This document shows, piece by piece, positions 55,214 to 63,940 of a stretch of DNA of 64,000 nt. Each line of letters begins with the position of its first letter. Position 1 is the first letter of the stretch. The DNA is from Nostoc sp. UHCC 0926. GTDB taxonomy: Bacteria; Cyanobacteriota; Cyanobacteriia; Cyanobacteriales; Nostocaceae. The translations under genes were made by a program, and so were the position numbers. Under the pieces are notes generated by a model, which worked only from the letters and a program-made list of their open reading frames with translations, searched no databases and was not told where the DNA came from. Location: positions 3,224,001 to 3,288,000 of the forward strand of contig NZ_CP117768.1 in assembly GCF_028623165.1 (NCBI RefSeq), written 5' to 3'.

Positions 55214-56296
55214 ATGAAAATTGATCACGTTCATTTCTATGTAGAAGACGCCAAAGTATGGCGGGATTGGTTTGTACACCATCTTGGTTTTCAAGCAGTA
55301 GCCAAGAGCATCAGTTCGTTTCACACTTGTACAGAAGTGGTGAAAAGTGGTGCTGTCTGCTTTTTTCTATCTTCACCACTATTACCCACAAGTCCAGTAG
55401 CTAAGTTTTTACTTCAATATCCACCTGGTGTGGCAGATGTTGCTTTTGCTGTCGAAGATGTTGAAAGCGCGATCGCACTAGCTCAAATGTACGGTGCTAC
55501 AATCCTACAACCCATCCAGGAACGCCAGGTGGGTATGGCATTCCTCAAATGTGGCAAAATTGCCGCCTGGGGTGGACTGACTCATACGTTGATCGAAAAG
55601 CGCTATGTAGAAATAGGGGAAAGCCTTTGGCAAAAGGGAGAGATTGGCGATAACTTCCCCTCTGCTTCAATTACCGCCATAGACCATATAGTATTAAACG
55701 TGGCAGTTGGTGAATTGGAACGTGCCGTCGCTTGGTACGAAAACATTTTAGATTTTCAACCCCAGCAGGCATTTAAAATTAAAACCGATCGCTCTGGTTT
55801 ACACAGCCAGGTGATGGTTTCGCGCAACGCTCTGGTTCAATTGCCAATTAATGAACCAGCTTCCAGCAATTCCCAAATTCAGGAGTTTCTCGATGTTAAC
55901 CGGGGGCCAGGAATTCAACATATTGCCTTGCGGACGACTAATCTTGTGAGTGCGATCGCTAAATTTCGTGCCAGTGGTTTATCTTTACTCTCAGTTCCCC
56001 CAAGCTACTACTCGCAGCTAAAACAGCGTCCAGGACTCACCCTATCACCTCTAGAACTGGAAGCGATCGCTCAACAGGAAATTCTGGTGGACTGGCAAGA
56101 ATATCCTCTTGTAGGGGCACAACAAACCGCGCCCTTATTACTGCAAATTTTCACCCAGCCCATTTTTGAACAGCCGACATTTTTCTTTGAGTTTATTGAG
56201 CGCCGTTTCCAAGCTAAAGGTTTTGGCGAAGGTAACTTTCGCGCCTTATTTGAAGCTATTGAAAGCGAACAAATCAAACGCGGTACCCTGCAATGA
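55214..56296 (+). CDS. hppD: 4-hydroxyphenylpyruvate dioxygenase
   Basis: A 360-residue enzyme with two VOC domains. The Fe(II) ligands are readable as H158 (AIDHIVLN), H236 (GIQHIALRT) and E326 (FFFEFIERR). The C-terminal FGEGNFRALFEAIE signature is complete. It converts 4-hydroxyphenylpyruvate to homogentisate, the entry to tocopherol and plastoquinone-type quinones and to tyrosine breakdown. Its last ~100 bp are duplicated at 57581-57697 on the far side of a toxin-antitoxin pair; this copy is the intact one. Confidence 0.95.
   Translation: MKIDHVHFYVEDAKVWRDWFVHHLGFQAVAKSISSFHTCTEVVKSGAVCFFLSSPLLPTSPVAKFLLQYPPGVADVAFAVEDVESAIALAQMYGATILQPIQERQVGMAFLKCGKIAAWGGLTHTLIEKRYVEIGESLWQKGEIGDNFPSASITAIDHIVLNVAVGELERAVAWYENILDFQPQQAFKIKTDRSGLHSQVMVSRNALVQLPINEPASSNSQIQEFLDVNRGPGIQHIALRTTNLVSAIAKFRASGLSLLSVPPSYYSQLKQRPGLTLSPLELEAIAQQEILVDWQEYPLVGAQQTAPLLLQIFTQPIFEQPTFFFEFIERRFQAKGFGEGNFRALFEAIESEQIKRGTLQ
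56191..56293 (+). repeat. hppD 3' end, copy 1 of a direct repeat
   Basis: The sequence from GTTTATTGAGCGCCGTTTCC to the codon before the stop recurs at 57581-57697 in the same orientation. The copies differ by three substitutions I can count and a 13-bp insertion in copy 2. Confidence 0.9.
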
Positions 56297-56430
56297 TGCC
56301 TGAGTATAAATTACCTTTTTTGTACTATTTCTATGGACTTAATGATGATAGCCGTGATTTGTAAGTAACTTGCAGAGTCAAAGATATTGAGATAAATTAG
56401 ATATAGAAGGCGAAAACTAGACTAAAAAAC

Positions 56431-56781
56431 ATGAAAGTCAAGTCTCGTGATAGACGTAATTATATTGCTATTGTAGAAGCTACTAGTCACGCACACCCAC
56501 GTAAGTATTTTATAGCTTTTCTTAGAGAGTCTAAAAGTGAGGTAGTCTTTTACTCTAGCCAAAGCAATGTAAAGGCAAAAAGAACCAATAAAAAATTTGA
56601 CAAAATTAAAGCCAAATTTTATACAGAAGCGTTCTTAGACTTAATTGACAAAGATATTGCTCATAGCTCTAGTTTTATTGAACCTCTCACTGAAAATTTG
56701 TATCATCGTGCAGAAGCTCTTACCAAAGGTATGACAGTTGATTTTAATGAGGAGCTACCAGAGGACTTTATTTTTGCATGA
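56431..56781 (+). CDS. Antitoxin of a YhaV-type system, PrlF-like C-terminus
   Basis: A 116-residue protein overlapping the toxin gene by ATGA. The C-terminal half (AFLDLIDKDIAHS...PLTENLYHRAEALTKGMTVDFNEELPEDF) aligns by eye with the end of PrlF (FLDADIQNN... KLVAGMDVNIDDE), the part that holds YhaV. The N-terminal ~60 residues are basic and do not show the AbrB-type swapped-hairpin motif PrlF uses for DNA binding. Function is inferred from the neighbour and this tail. It lies between the two hppD 3' copies, suggesting acquisition as a cassette. The upstream Shine-Dalgarno sequence is weak. Confidence 0.72.
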   Translation: MKVKSRDRRNYIAIVEATSHAHPRKYFIAFLRESKSEVVFYSSQSNVKAKRTNKKFDKIKAKFYTEAFLDLIDKDIAHSSSFIEPLTENLYHRAEALTKGMTVDFNEELPEDFIFA

Positions 56782-57284
56782 ATGTTAATGGGTGGATATT
56801 AAAAGCTCACCCCGCTTTCAGTGAATATTTTAAAAAACTGATTGTGACTGTTGAGCAGCTTGAAGAAAGTAATCCTGAAACATATCAATCTCACCCATCT
56901 ACAAAGCTCCTTAACATTATTAAGGAGCTTGTTTATAATCATATTCCTAGAGACCCTACAGGAAAAGAGTTCAGACAGGGGAAAAAGCTAGGGGCAGATA
57001 GAAAGCATTGGTTTCGAGCAAAATTTTATCAACGGTTCCGTTTATTTTTTCGTTACAGTAGTACTGATAAAATAATTATTTACGCTTGGGTAAACGACGA
57101 AAAAACGCTAAGAAAAGAAGGATCGAAAACAGATCCTTATCAAAAATTTACAAAAATGCTTGATAAGGGAAACCCTCCAAATTCATGGAGCGAACTTTTA
57201 AAAGCTTCTTTAGATATAGACAATTTAAACACACAAGATTTAAATATAGAAACAATATCTGAAGATTCTGAGACTTTAATTTAA
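56778..57284 (+). CDS. yhaV: YhaV-family type II toxin
   Basis: A 168-residue protein matching YhaV: VNGWILKAHPAFSEYF at the start, HIPRDPTGKEFRQGKKLG, HWFRAKFYQRFRLFFRYSS (~78-95) and WVNDEKTLRKEGSKTDPYQKFTKML, ending NPPNSW. YhaV is a ribosome-linked endoribonuclease of the RelE superfamily that cuts mRNA. This copy has a ~25-residue extra acidic tail (DIDNLNTQDLNIE). It is translationally coupled to the antitoxin gene. It is likely a stress or genome-maintenance module. Confidence 0.88.
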   Translation: MNVNGWILKAHPAFSEYFKKLIVTVEQLEESNPETYQSHPSTKLLNIIKELVYNHIPRDPTGKEFRQGKKLGADRKHWFRAKFYQRFRLFFRYSSTDKIIIYAWVNDEKTLRKEGSKTDPYQKFTKMLDKGNPPNSWSELLKASLDIDNLNTQDLNIETISEDSETLI

Positions 57285-57328
57285 AAGGTTAAAAATACCT
57301 TTAATAAATCTAAAGTGTTAGTTTTTTA

Positions 57329-57569
57329 GTAACCGTTCACGGGGGGTAGAATATTCGCCTAAAAGCTAAATCTCTTGCAGAGCAATAGTTTGCGCTATTT
57401 CTGCTCAGAACTAATAGTAACTAAAATGTCTAAAAAACAATTTGCATACCAATGTAAGACCTTTGACTAATCAAAATTAACCGGAAAAAATCAAATCTAG
57501 CCTAGTTTTTGTATTGATTCCGTGTGATTTCATATCGGACATTTTTTTGACCCCCCCGTGAACGGTTAC
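57329..57569. mobile_element. MITE with 18-bp terminal inverted repeats and 8-bp target duplication
   Basis: GTAACCGTTCACGGGGGG (57329-57346) and CCCCCCGTGAACGGTTAC (57552-57569) are perfect inverted ends. GTTTTTTA directly repeats on both outer sides (57321-57328 and 57570-57577). The 205-bp interior encodes nothing recognisable. It is non-autonomous. Confidence 0.85.
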
Positions 57570-57580
57570 GTTTTTTAAAC

Positions 57581-57697
57581 GTTTATTGAGCGCCGTTTCC
57601 AAGCTAAAGGTTTTGGCGAAGATAACTTTCGCGCCTGACTTTCGCGCCTTATATGAAGCTATTGAAAGCGAACAAATCAAACGCGATACCCTGCAAT
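57581..57697 (+). pseudogene. Duplicated hppD 3' end, degenerate
   Basis: Matches the last ~100 bp of hppD but contains a 13-bp tandem duplication (around 57628-57650, ACTTTCGCGCCTG repeated), which breaks the frame, and single-base changes. It cannot encode an enzyme. Confidence 0.88.
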
Positions 57698-57798
57698 AAA
57701 ATGCTGATGTAGCAGTTCCCGATCTGGTGAGGTATTGGAAGAATGCAAATAAGTATCCATACACAGGAAGCAGCAGACTTATTTAACGGGAGTATTCG

Positions 57799-58131
57799 AT
57801 GATTAATTTCTCATTCCAGACTGATGAAGACACTGTGTGCTTATTTCAAATAGTTATCTGGTGTCTCAAAAAATACTTTTGTCATACAGATAATTCAGCA
57901 GTAGAAGCTATAAACAGCTACTATGAAAAAAATCTAAAAATACATGACGATGATTTTTACCACCATGAAACGGTATTCAGAGTAGCAGTAAGAATTCATT
58001 ACTTTGAAGTTTTGAAAGGAGAAGCTAATAAATTTCATGACTGGATAAGAGAATCTGATTATAATTATTCTCCTAGAGAAGCGATTGATTATTTTAATAC
58101 CTTTTACTTTTACAAAAAAATGCCTAGCTAA
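57799..58131 (+). CDS. Hypothetical protein
   Basis: A 110-residue soluble, Tyr/Asp/His-rich, mostly helical protein with a good Shine-Dalgarno sequence (GGGAG, 6 nt before the ATG). No family is recognised. It resembles small immunity-type or defence-linked proteins in composition only. It lies just beyond the hppD duplicate, so it may be part of the same acquired segment or the original flank. Confidence 0.6.
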   Translation: MINFSFQTDEDTVCLFQIVIWCLKKYFCHTDNSAVEAINSYYEKNLKIHDDDFYHHETVFRVAVRIHYFEVLKGEANKFHDWIRESDYNYSPREAIDYFNTFYFYKKMPS

Positions 58132-58208
58132 ACTAATAGTGCAGATTGTTCATATAAAAATAGCCAAATATCTGAGATAATTTTAATAAAAATTAACATT
58201 TTCCGCCG

Positions 58209-58901
58209 ATGCTAAGACTTATTACTGACTTCGACGGCCCCATTATTGATGTTTCCGAACGTTACTACCGTGTTTATCAATTCTGTTTGGAGAAAACCCG
58301 TCGTCCAGACCAAGTAGTGCAAGAACTTCCGAAAGCGGAATTTTGGCAGTTAAAGCGATCGCGTGTTCCCGAAAAACAAATTGCCTTAAATTCAGGGTTA
58401 GACGAAGCCCAAGCACAAGAATTTGCCCAGTTGCGGCGGCAAACTGTGCATACAGAACCTTACTTTCACTATGATACTCTCGCACCCGGTGCTGTGGATG
58501 CACTGTTAAAAATTCAACAAGCTGGAATTGATTTGGCAGTTATGACCATGCGCCGATTTCGAGAACTAGATTATGCCTTTCAAAAACACGATTTAGGGAG
58601 ATTTTTCCCGGAAAATCGTTGTTATTGCCTGAGTAACGACTACGTAAAAACTCGCGATATTGAAGATAAGCCCTTGTTAATGGCTAGGGCTTTAGAAGAA
58701 CTGCCCCCCGCCACTGATATCTGGATGGTGGGAGATACCGAAGCCGACATTACCGCTGCTAAAAATTATGGTATTAAGGTGATGGCTGTAGAATCTGGCA
58801 TCCGCGATCGCACCCAATTGGAACTTTACCACCCCGACTTAATTGTTAAGGATTTCAGCGCTGCTGTAGATTTAGTCCTAAAACCTAAACACCTTGTCTA
58901 G
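58209..58901 (+). CDS. HAD family hydrolase
   Basis: A 230-residue HAD-superfamily phosphatase. Motif I is DFDGP (D7, D9), motif II VMTMRR, and motif IV GDTEADITAAKNYGIKVMAV. A helical cap occupies ~15-90. The substrate is unknown; phosphoglycolate-phosphatase-like layout. Codon use is ordinary and the gene is probably ancestral to this locus. Confidence 0.88.
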   Translation: MLRLITDFDGPIIDVSERYYRVYQFCLEKTRRPDQVVQELPKAEFWQLKRSRVPEKQIALNSGLDEAQAQEFAQLRRQTVHTEPYFHYDTLAPGAVDALLKIQQAGIDLAVMTMRRFRELDYAFQKHDLGRFFPENRCYCLSNDYVKTRDIEDKPLLMARALEELPPATDIWMVGDTEADITAAKNYGIKVMAVESGIRDRTQLELYHPDLIVKDFSAAVDLVLKPKHLV

Positions 58902-59346
58902 AAAGGCTGTGTAGGTGCAACAGATTGAATTAATCGGCATTCGTTTATTGTCTTTCCTTTTGCATCAATCTCAATTATGCCAATTACTCCCCAGGAAATA
59001 AATTCCCTCTCTTATAGCCAAATAGTCTTTTTGGGTTTCGACTTCGCGGTTTTCAGCCAACATTCTTAAAACCTAATCAACGTGAGCTTAACAAACCTCT
59101 CCCAGCCTTGAACTAAAGTTCAAGTCTGTCCCTGTGGGAGTTGGAGAGGGATAGGTTTTGCATAGTAAAACCTCTTAGAGGTCTTTTGATTCGACTGATA
59201 TCACCCGTCGAACTCACGTTAATCAGCATTCAGGTTGCCAATTAAAGTAGGAGTCAGCATACCTATTCTGACTCCTGACTTTCTTATTTAAGAAGAACAC
59301 ACATAAACCACGTCTTCTTTATAAAAATTTGCTTGCAGGTAGCGGT
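58902..59346. other. Intergenic region with fold-back repeat
   Basis: No gene is seen. A ~148-bp element (59076-59223) has near-perfect inverted ends and an interior with CCTCTCCCAGCC/GGAGAGGGATAGG-type arms. Confidence 0.6.
59076..59223. repeat. MITE-like element with AACGTGAG ends
   Basis: ATCAACGTGAG (59076-59086) and CTCACGTTAAT (59213-59223) are inverted with one mismatch. The interior includes a CCTCTCCCA...TGGAGAGGG arm pair and a CCTCTTAGAGG palindrome. Confidence 0.6.
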
Positions 59347-59973
59347 TTAGCGGAGAAAGCTACTAACCAACCACAACAATATAAACGTCACTACAGTAGA
59401 GAACTGATTTGTTCCCAGACTGATAAATGATATTTGTGGTAAGAGCCAGCTAGCAACTAGTCCCCCAGCGATTAAGCCAATTATTAAACTGACCAGGGTG
59501 AACAAAACTGCTCGGCCAAATTTACCTTCCTTGCGATTGAGAAAGTAAATACTGGTGCCTACCCCAACCACCAATGCTAACTGCAAAACCTGATCGCCTC
59601 CCTCTGGGTAAAACACACTAATAGAACTCAAACCAAGAAACCAAGCTCCTGGTAAGAGTATATCCGCAGGCGTTGGCTGATCCAGCATCCGTTGCAGCCA
59701 TGCAGGTGACTGCTCACGAGGGGTTGGACTTTCTTTAGGAGGCGATTGCACTCGCAACTCTGGAAACCGGATACGCTCAGGGACTTTGATTTTACCTTCC
59801 TGGCGCATCCGTAAGCGATCCATTAAAATCGCATCGTAAGCTGCCTCAATTACTTCTAAATGCTTGGCATCGCCATTATGCTGCTCGAATAGGCGATTAC
59901 GAGCATACTGAATTTCATCGAAGCTAGCCTCTTCTGATACCCCAAGTTTTTCGTAGGGATTTTGATCGCTCAT
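59347..59973 (-). CDS. CPP1-like (DnaJ-like) membrane protein
   Basis: A 208-residue protein. The N-terminal ~65 residues are J-domain-like (NPYEKLGVSEEASFDEIQYARNRL) without the HPD catalytic triplet. A proline-rich linker (QSPPKESPTPREQSP) leads to three or four membrane helices. It matches the CPP1 family, chloroplast and cyanobacterial holdases described as chaperones of protochlorophyllide oxidoreductase. It is predicted in the thylakoid or plasma membrane. Confidence 0.9.
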   Translation of the reverse strand: MSDQNPYEKLGVSEEASFDEIQYARNRLFEQHNGDAKHLEVIEAAYDAILMDRLRMRQEGKIKVPERIRFPELRVQSPPKESPTPREQSPAWLQRMLDQPTPADILLPGAWFLGLSSISVFYPEGGDQVLQLALVVGVGTSIYFLNRKEGKFGRAVLFTLVSLIIGLIAGGLVASWLLPQISFISLGTNQFSTVVTFILLWLVSSFLR

Positions 59974-60612
59974 GGGAGTTTGTTACTTCAGCCTCAGTCA
60001 GCGGCAGTCTTTTGTCGAAAAAAACGGCTTTAGGTTTTGTTTTAATCGAAACTAAAGTCTCGACCTATTTTATGCCCTACCAGGATAGTAGCACGGGTTA
60101 GTTTGATTGACTTTGTAATTTCAACTATAGTCACTTTAACATATCCCTATAACTCCGTGTATACCCTCATGTCGTTGCCCAGTTCTGGCTCTAATCTAGA
60201 ATTTGAACGGAGAGTACCTAAAACACATAGTTTTTATGAAAAAATCAACTTTACTGTTTCAGATTTGGCAACTTACTGTGCCCTAATAGAGTTTTTTTAA
60301 TTATACTGAATAATCGCTTGTGGTATATATCCACAATATCGATTTAAAATTGAAACGTTTTAAGTTACCACCTAACTGGGATCAAGAAGGTGTCTTGGTG
60401 TCAAGAACTGTTGCGGTTAAAGTCAGAGCGCCTATATACTGTGGCTAACACAAGTTTCGCGTTCTCATCGCCCACAATCCTGATTAGAGTATTTATTTTT
60501 GAATGATCAGGATTATAATGCCGTAGCCATGTAGATTCTTAGTTAGTCTGAAAGTGGCAACTGCGTTTCTACGCAACCCTCTTGTTAATCTTACGTATAT
60601 TTGTGCAAAGTA
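59974..60612. other. Intergenic region
   Basis: About 640 bp with no gene I can support; a 65-codon open frame at 60103-60300 has no domain or Shine-Dalgarno sequence. It probably holds promoters for the CPP1-like gene and the response regulator. Confidence 0.5.
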
Positions 60613-61338
60613 ATGGTCATGGCTCCTGCCAAGATTCTTGTAGTTGACGACGACCCTGCGGTTCGGAATTTAATCCAACGCTTTTTGATTAAGCAGAACT
60701 ATCAGGTAGAGGCTGCCGAAGATGGAAAGACAGCCTTATCTCTATTTGAGCAATTTAACCCGGATTTGGTAATTCTGGATGTTAATTTACCAGATGTAAC
60801 TGGGTTTAACCTCTGCCAAGAGATGCAAAGTCGTAATGGTGTTTTTGTTCTGATGTTGACTAGCCGTGCTGACGAAGCTGACAAAATTCGCGGCTTTTCT
60901 AAAGGTGCTGACGACTATCTCACCAAGCCTTTTGGGCTAGGAGAGCTAGAAGTCAGAGTCGGAGCTATTTTGAGGCGTCAACGAGTGATAACTAATGCCG
61001 AGCAGAAACGCTTGGTATTTGAAAAACTGATGATTGATCCAGTGCGACGAGAGGTGGCACTTAATAACCAATCAGTACCCTTAACTGCTCTGGAATTTGA
61101 CTTGTTGCATTTTTTAGCCAGTCATCCAGGTCGAGTTTGGCGACGTGCAGAACTAATCCAAGAGGTGTGGGACTATGAATATGTCGGCGACCAGCGGGTT
61201 GTAGATGTACATATCGGCCAAATTCGCAAAAAGATTGAAATTGATGCTAGTCAGCCAGCATTAATTCAAACTGTACGTGGTGTAGGGTATAAGTTTGAAT
61301 CTCCTCCTCACCCCCAGCACTTGGAAGCCAAGTCCTGA
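60613..61338 (+). CDS. OmpR/PhoB family response regulator
   Basis: About 241 residues from an ATG at 60613 or 60619; the frame is open to a TTG at 60601. The receiver has DDD (acidic pocket), the phosphorylated Asp in LVILDVNLPD, the TSR switch Thr/Ser and KPF. A PhoB-type winged helix follows, with LTALEFDLLHFLASHPGRVWRRAELI and VVDVHIGQIRKKIE. It binds DNA when phosphorylated. The cognate kinase is not adjacent. The exact cyanobacterial orthologue is not identified. Confidence 0.92.
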   Translation: MVMAPAKILVVDDDPAVRNLIQRFLIKQNYQVEAAEDGKTALSLFEQFNPDLVILDVNLPDVTGFNLCQEMQSRNGVFVLMLTSRADEADKIRGFSKGADDYLTKPFGLGELEVRVGAILRRQRVITNAEQKRLVFEKLMIDPVRREVALNNQSVPLTALEFDLLHFLASHPGRVWRRAELIQEVWDYEYVGDQRVVDVHIGQIRKKIEIDASQPALIQTVRGVGYKFESPPHPQHLEAKS

Positions 61339-61900
61339 GTTTATAGTCTAGAGTTTTTTAACTCTTGACTGTTGACTCTTGGGGGAGGAATTAATGAATT
61401 TTTTTGACTTTAGTAAAAGACAAATTTAGACAATCAAAATAGGTAGATATTCCTCAAATACAGACCAGTCCGTTATTTGAGATATTTCTTTATCCGTTTA
61501 AGACAGTAGACAGGTGAGAGAGTCCACTGGAAAATATTTCTTTGCATTTGACCGTTTTGGTAGATATAACGGTGCTTAGGTTGGAGTCCGTAGGGGCGCA
61601 TAGCTATGTGCCCCTACGAACGTGTTTGTATCCAAAAGAAAACCGTTAGATAATAAGTACTAACGGTCAGCTAATATACTCAAGTCTTGCCTCAATTCTA
61701 AATCTTGTGCTATTACCAATTAGTTTTAGCAATAGGAGAAACTATTGGAACCTTTTTAAGGATCAGAATCTACTGATCTTTTTTGTTGTAATATTGCCCC
61801 GATATGCTTGATCGCTATTGGGTCAAAATCCCATTGATGGGGCACGGTTTGCGTGCCTTTATTAGGGTATGAGCCAGAATAACGCTCTTTATACCAGTAC
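61339..61900. other. Intergenic region
   Basis: No gene is seen. It holds a short AGAGTT/AACTCT hairpin right after the response regulator (61350-61365) and a GGGGCGCATAGCTATGTGCCCC palindrome (split by one base, about 61592-61615). Confidence 0.55.
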
Positions 61901-62155
61901 CTATGGGGTGTCTAGTAGATTAGCGGTTGTGGGTGAATCCATACTGGGCATTTCTACTGAGGAGTGGTGGAACAAAGTTTCCAGATAGACTCGGGCAGCA
62001 CGGCGATCGCTATCTCCATTTTGGAGTAAAAACAATGATAACGCCGCCGTCAATACCCTGTTTTCATCCCAATCGGGATGGGTTTCTAAGTAGTTTTTTA
62101 AGGATTCGTGGAGTGTTTCGGGAATTTCTGTAAAGATGCTAACCGTTGCTTTCAT
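61901..62155 (-). CDS. DUF2811 domain-containing protein
   Basis: An 84-residue protein of the cyanobacterial DUF2811 family: VSIFTEIPETLHESLKNYLETHPDWDENRVLTAALSLFLLQNG, split across helices, then ARVYLETLF. It has a ribbon-helix-helix-like length, and a regulatory role is possible but unproven. The Shine-Dalgarno sequence GGAGGA lies 8 nt upstream of the ATG at 62155. It is soluble. Confidence 0.9.
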   Translation of the reverse strand: MKATVSIFTEIPETLHESLKNYLETHPDWDENRVLTAALSLFLLQNGDSDRRAARVYLETLFHHSSVEMPSMDSPTTANLLDTP

Positions 62156-62627
62156 GAGATTTTCCTCCTATGAGGACAATCAAGAGGGACAAGTTGCTTG
62201 CGGTGAAACGGCCTAAAGCTACCTCACACGCTCTTTCGCTAGCCCGACAATCTGCGCCCACATCTCAGGTAATATATTTTACACAGTTGATACCAACGGT
62301 TGAACGGACTACAAAAGCAAGCCGAATCATTGTGCGCTAAGAGGGGGTGGGTTTGTCAATGCTGCGAAATGTTAAAAACGATTGTATAAAAACTAAATGC
62401 GAACGGAATAATCAGCTTTATAACCTATTTTTTGTTACTTTACTTTATAAAAACTCAGTCCTTAAAGTTCCTTGCCACAGTTAATTAACAATCCCCAGCA
62501 AGACGGCAAGAAGCCCATTAGTTCGTAGAGTACCTGTGGAAAACTGCTAAAATCCCTGTGGAAACCCTGTGGAATGAGTCAGGAAAATTGCCGCAAATGA
62601 TAAGAATTACCAAAATGTCACAAAACT
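62156..62627. other. Intergenic region
   Basis: The spacer between the divergent DUF2811 and MFS genes. Apart from the DUF2811 Shine-Dalgarno sequence (62163-62168 on the opposite strand), I see no feature. Confidence 0.5.
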
Positions 62628-63899
62628 ATGACATTTAAACTCATGAAATTAACTTCTCAATCTCAGCTATCATCGTGGCTGCCCTCGATACATCCCCAGG
62701 TGTGGATTTTCGCAATTGGTAGATTTTTCTCGGAAGTTGGCACCGGGTTTACCCTGTTTTACGCCCCGATCTTTTTTGTCAATCAAGTTGGTTTATCTGC
62801 AACCAGTGTCGGAGTAGCCTTGGGTAGCGCCTCGATTTCCGGCATTGTCGGGCGGATTGTAGGTGGTTCCTTAGCTGATTCTGGAGAATGGGGACGCCGC
62901 CGCACTTTATTGCTAGCGACGGCGATTTCAGCCATTGGTTCTTTAGTTTTAGCTGCAACCAGTAATTTTACTATTTTGGTAATTGGTAGCTTGATTAGCG
63001 GTTTAGGGATAGGTTTCTATTGGCCGGCGGCTGAAGCTGTTGTTGCTGACGCCAGCCAGATTGACAATCGCCGGGAAACTTTTGCGATCGCCCGACTAGC
63101 AGATAATCTTGGGTTAGCTATAGGAATTGTGCTTGCTGGGTTTTTAATCGCGATAATTGGAAGTTATCGCTGGCTATTTGTCATTGATGCCATCTCTTTT
63201 ATGGTATTTTTTGGGGTTGTCTATGTCGGAATTAATCAAACAGAACAACAGCAGATGGGGGAATCTGAAAAGACACAATATTTTGCTTCTTGGATGACAG
63301 TATTAAGCGATCGCCGCTTCCTTGTCTACATAGCAGTTAATATATTCTTCACAATCTATATTTCTCAAATCCATAGCACCCTCCCGCTTTACTTCAAAAA
63401 CTTTGTTATCAAAAGTACTACCGAAGGATTTGCTCAAACTACGATTAGCGTTCTATTTGCTTGGCATCTGGTGCTAGCGATCATTTGTCAATTGCCTGTT
63501 ACCAGTGCCTTAAAACGCTGTTCTCACACACTCGCACTTACTGTATCTGCCATTCTCTGGGCAATTGGTTTTGGCCTGATTTGGGTAAGCGGTACTGCCC
63601 CATCTCATAATCTGGTTTGGGTAGCATTGGCATTGGGAGTATTTGCTGTTGCGATTGTTTCTTATACCCCATCTGCTGCCTCTTTAGTCACTGAGTTAGC
63701 CCCTGAAAATCAACGCGGTGTTTATTTCTCCATCAACGCTGTGTGCTGGGGTGTTGGCTATTTTATTGGTCATCCCTTGGGTGGATGGGCATTAGATCAA
63801 CCGCGAATTATTACTGATAGTTTCTGGCTAGGCTTTTCTTTGAGTGTGGCGATCGTCGTGGTAATTTTACAGTACCTGAATCGAATTTGGGCTGATTAA
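62628..63899 (+). CDS. MFS transporter
   Basis: A 423-residue major facilitator with twelve helices. The loop 2-3 motif appears as GRIVGGSLADSGEWGRRRTLLLATA, and LISGLGIGFYWPAAEAVVADAS with the later ENQRGVYFSINAVCWGVGY match the drug/multidrug or sugar exporter branches. The substrate is unknown. An in-frame ATG five codons in is an alternative start. Confidence 0.9.
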   Translation: MTFKLMKLTSQSQLSSWLPSIHPQVWIFAIGRFFSEVGTGFTLFYAPIFFVNQVGLSATSVGVALGSASISGIVGRIVGGSLADSGEWGRRRTLLLATAISAIGSLVLAATSNFTILVIGSLISGLGIGFYWPAAEAVVADASQIDNRRETFAIARLADNLGLAIGIVLAGFLIAIIGSYRWLFVIDAISFMVFFGVVYVGINQTEQQQMGESEKTQYFASWMTVLSDRRFLVYIAVNIFFTIYISQIHSTLPLYFKNFVIKSTTEGFAQTTISVLFAWHLVLAIICQLPVTSALKRCSHTLALTVSAILWAIGFGLIWVSGTAPSHNLVWVALALGVFAVAIVSYTPSAASLVTELAPENQRGVYFSINAVCWGVGYFIGHPLGGWALDQPRIITDSFWLGFSLSVAIVVVILQYLNRIWAD

Positions 63900-63940
63900 A
63901 AGCTTCATTCCACCCACGGTAAAATGACTCATTATTCCCT

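Larger units (their letters stand above)
57285..57798. other. Intergenic region with an inserted element and hppD duplicate
   Basis: Made of the toxin gene tail, a 241-bp inverted-repeat element (57329-57569), the degenerate hppD 3' copy (57581-57697) and ~100 bp before the next gene. A GGGAG Shine-Dalgarno sequence (57788-57792) serves that gene. Confidence 0.75.

Noticed and set aside
60103..60300. 65-codon plus-strand frame
   Set aside because: No domain, no Shine-Dalgarno sequence, AT-rich composition typical of the surrounding spacer.
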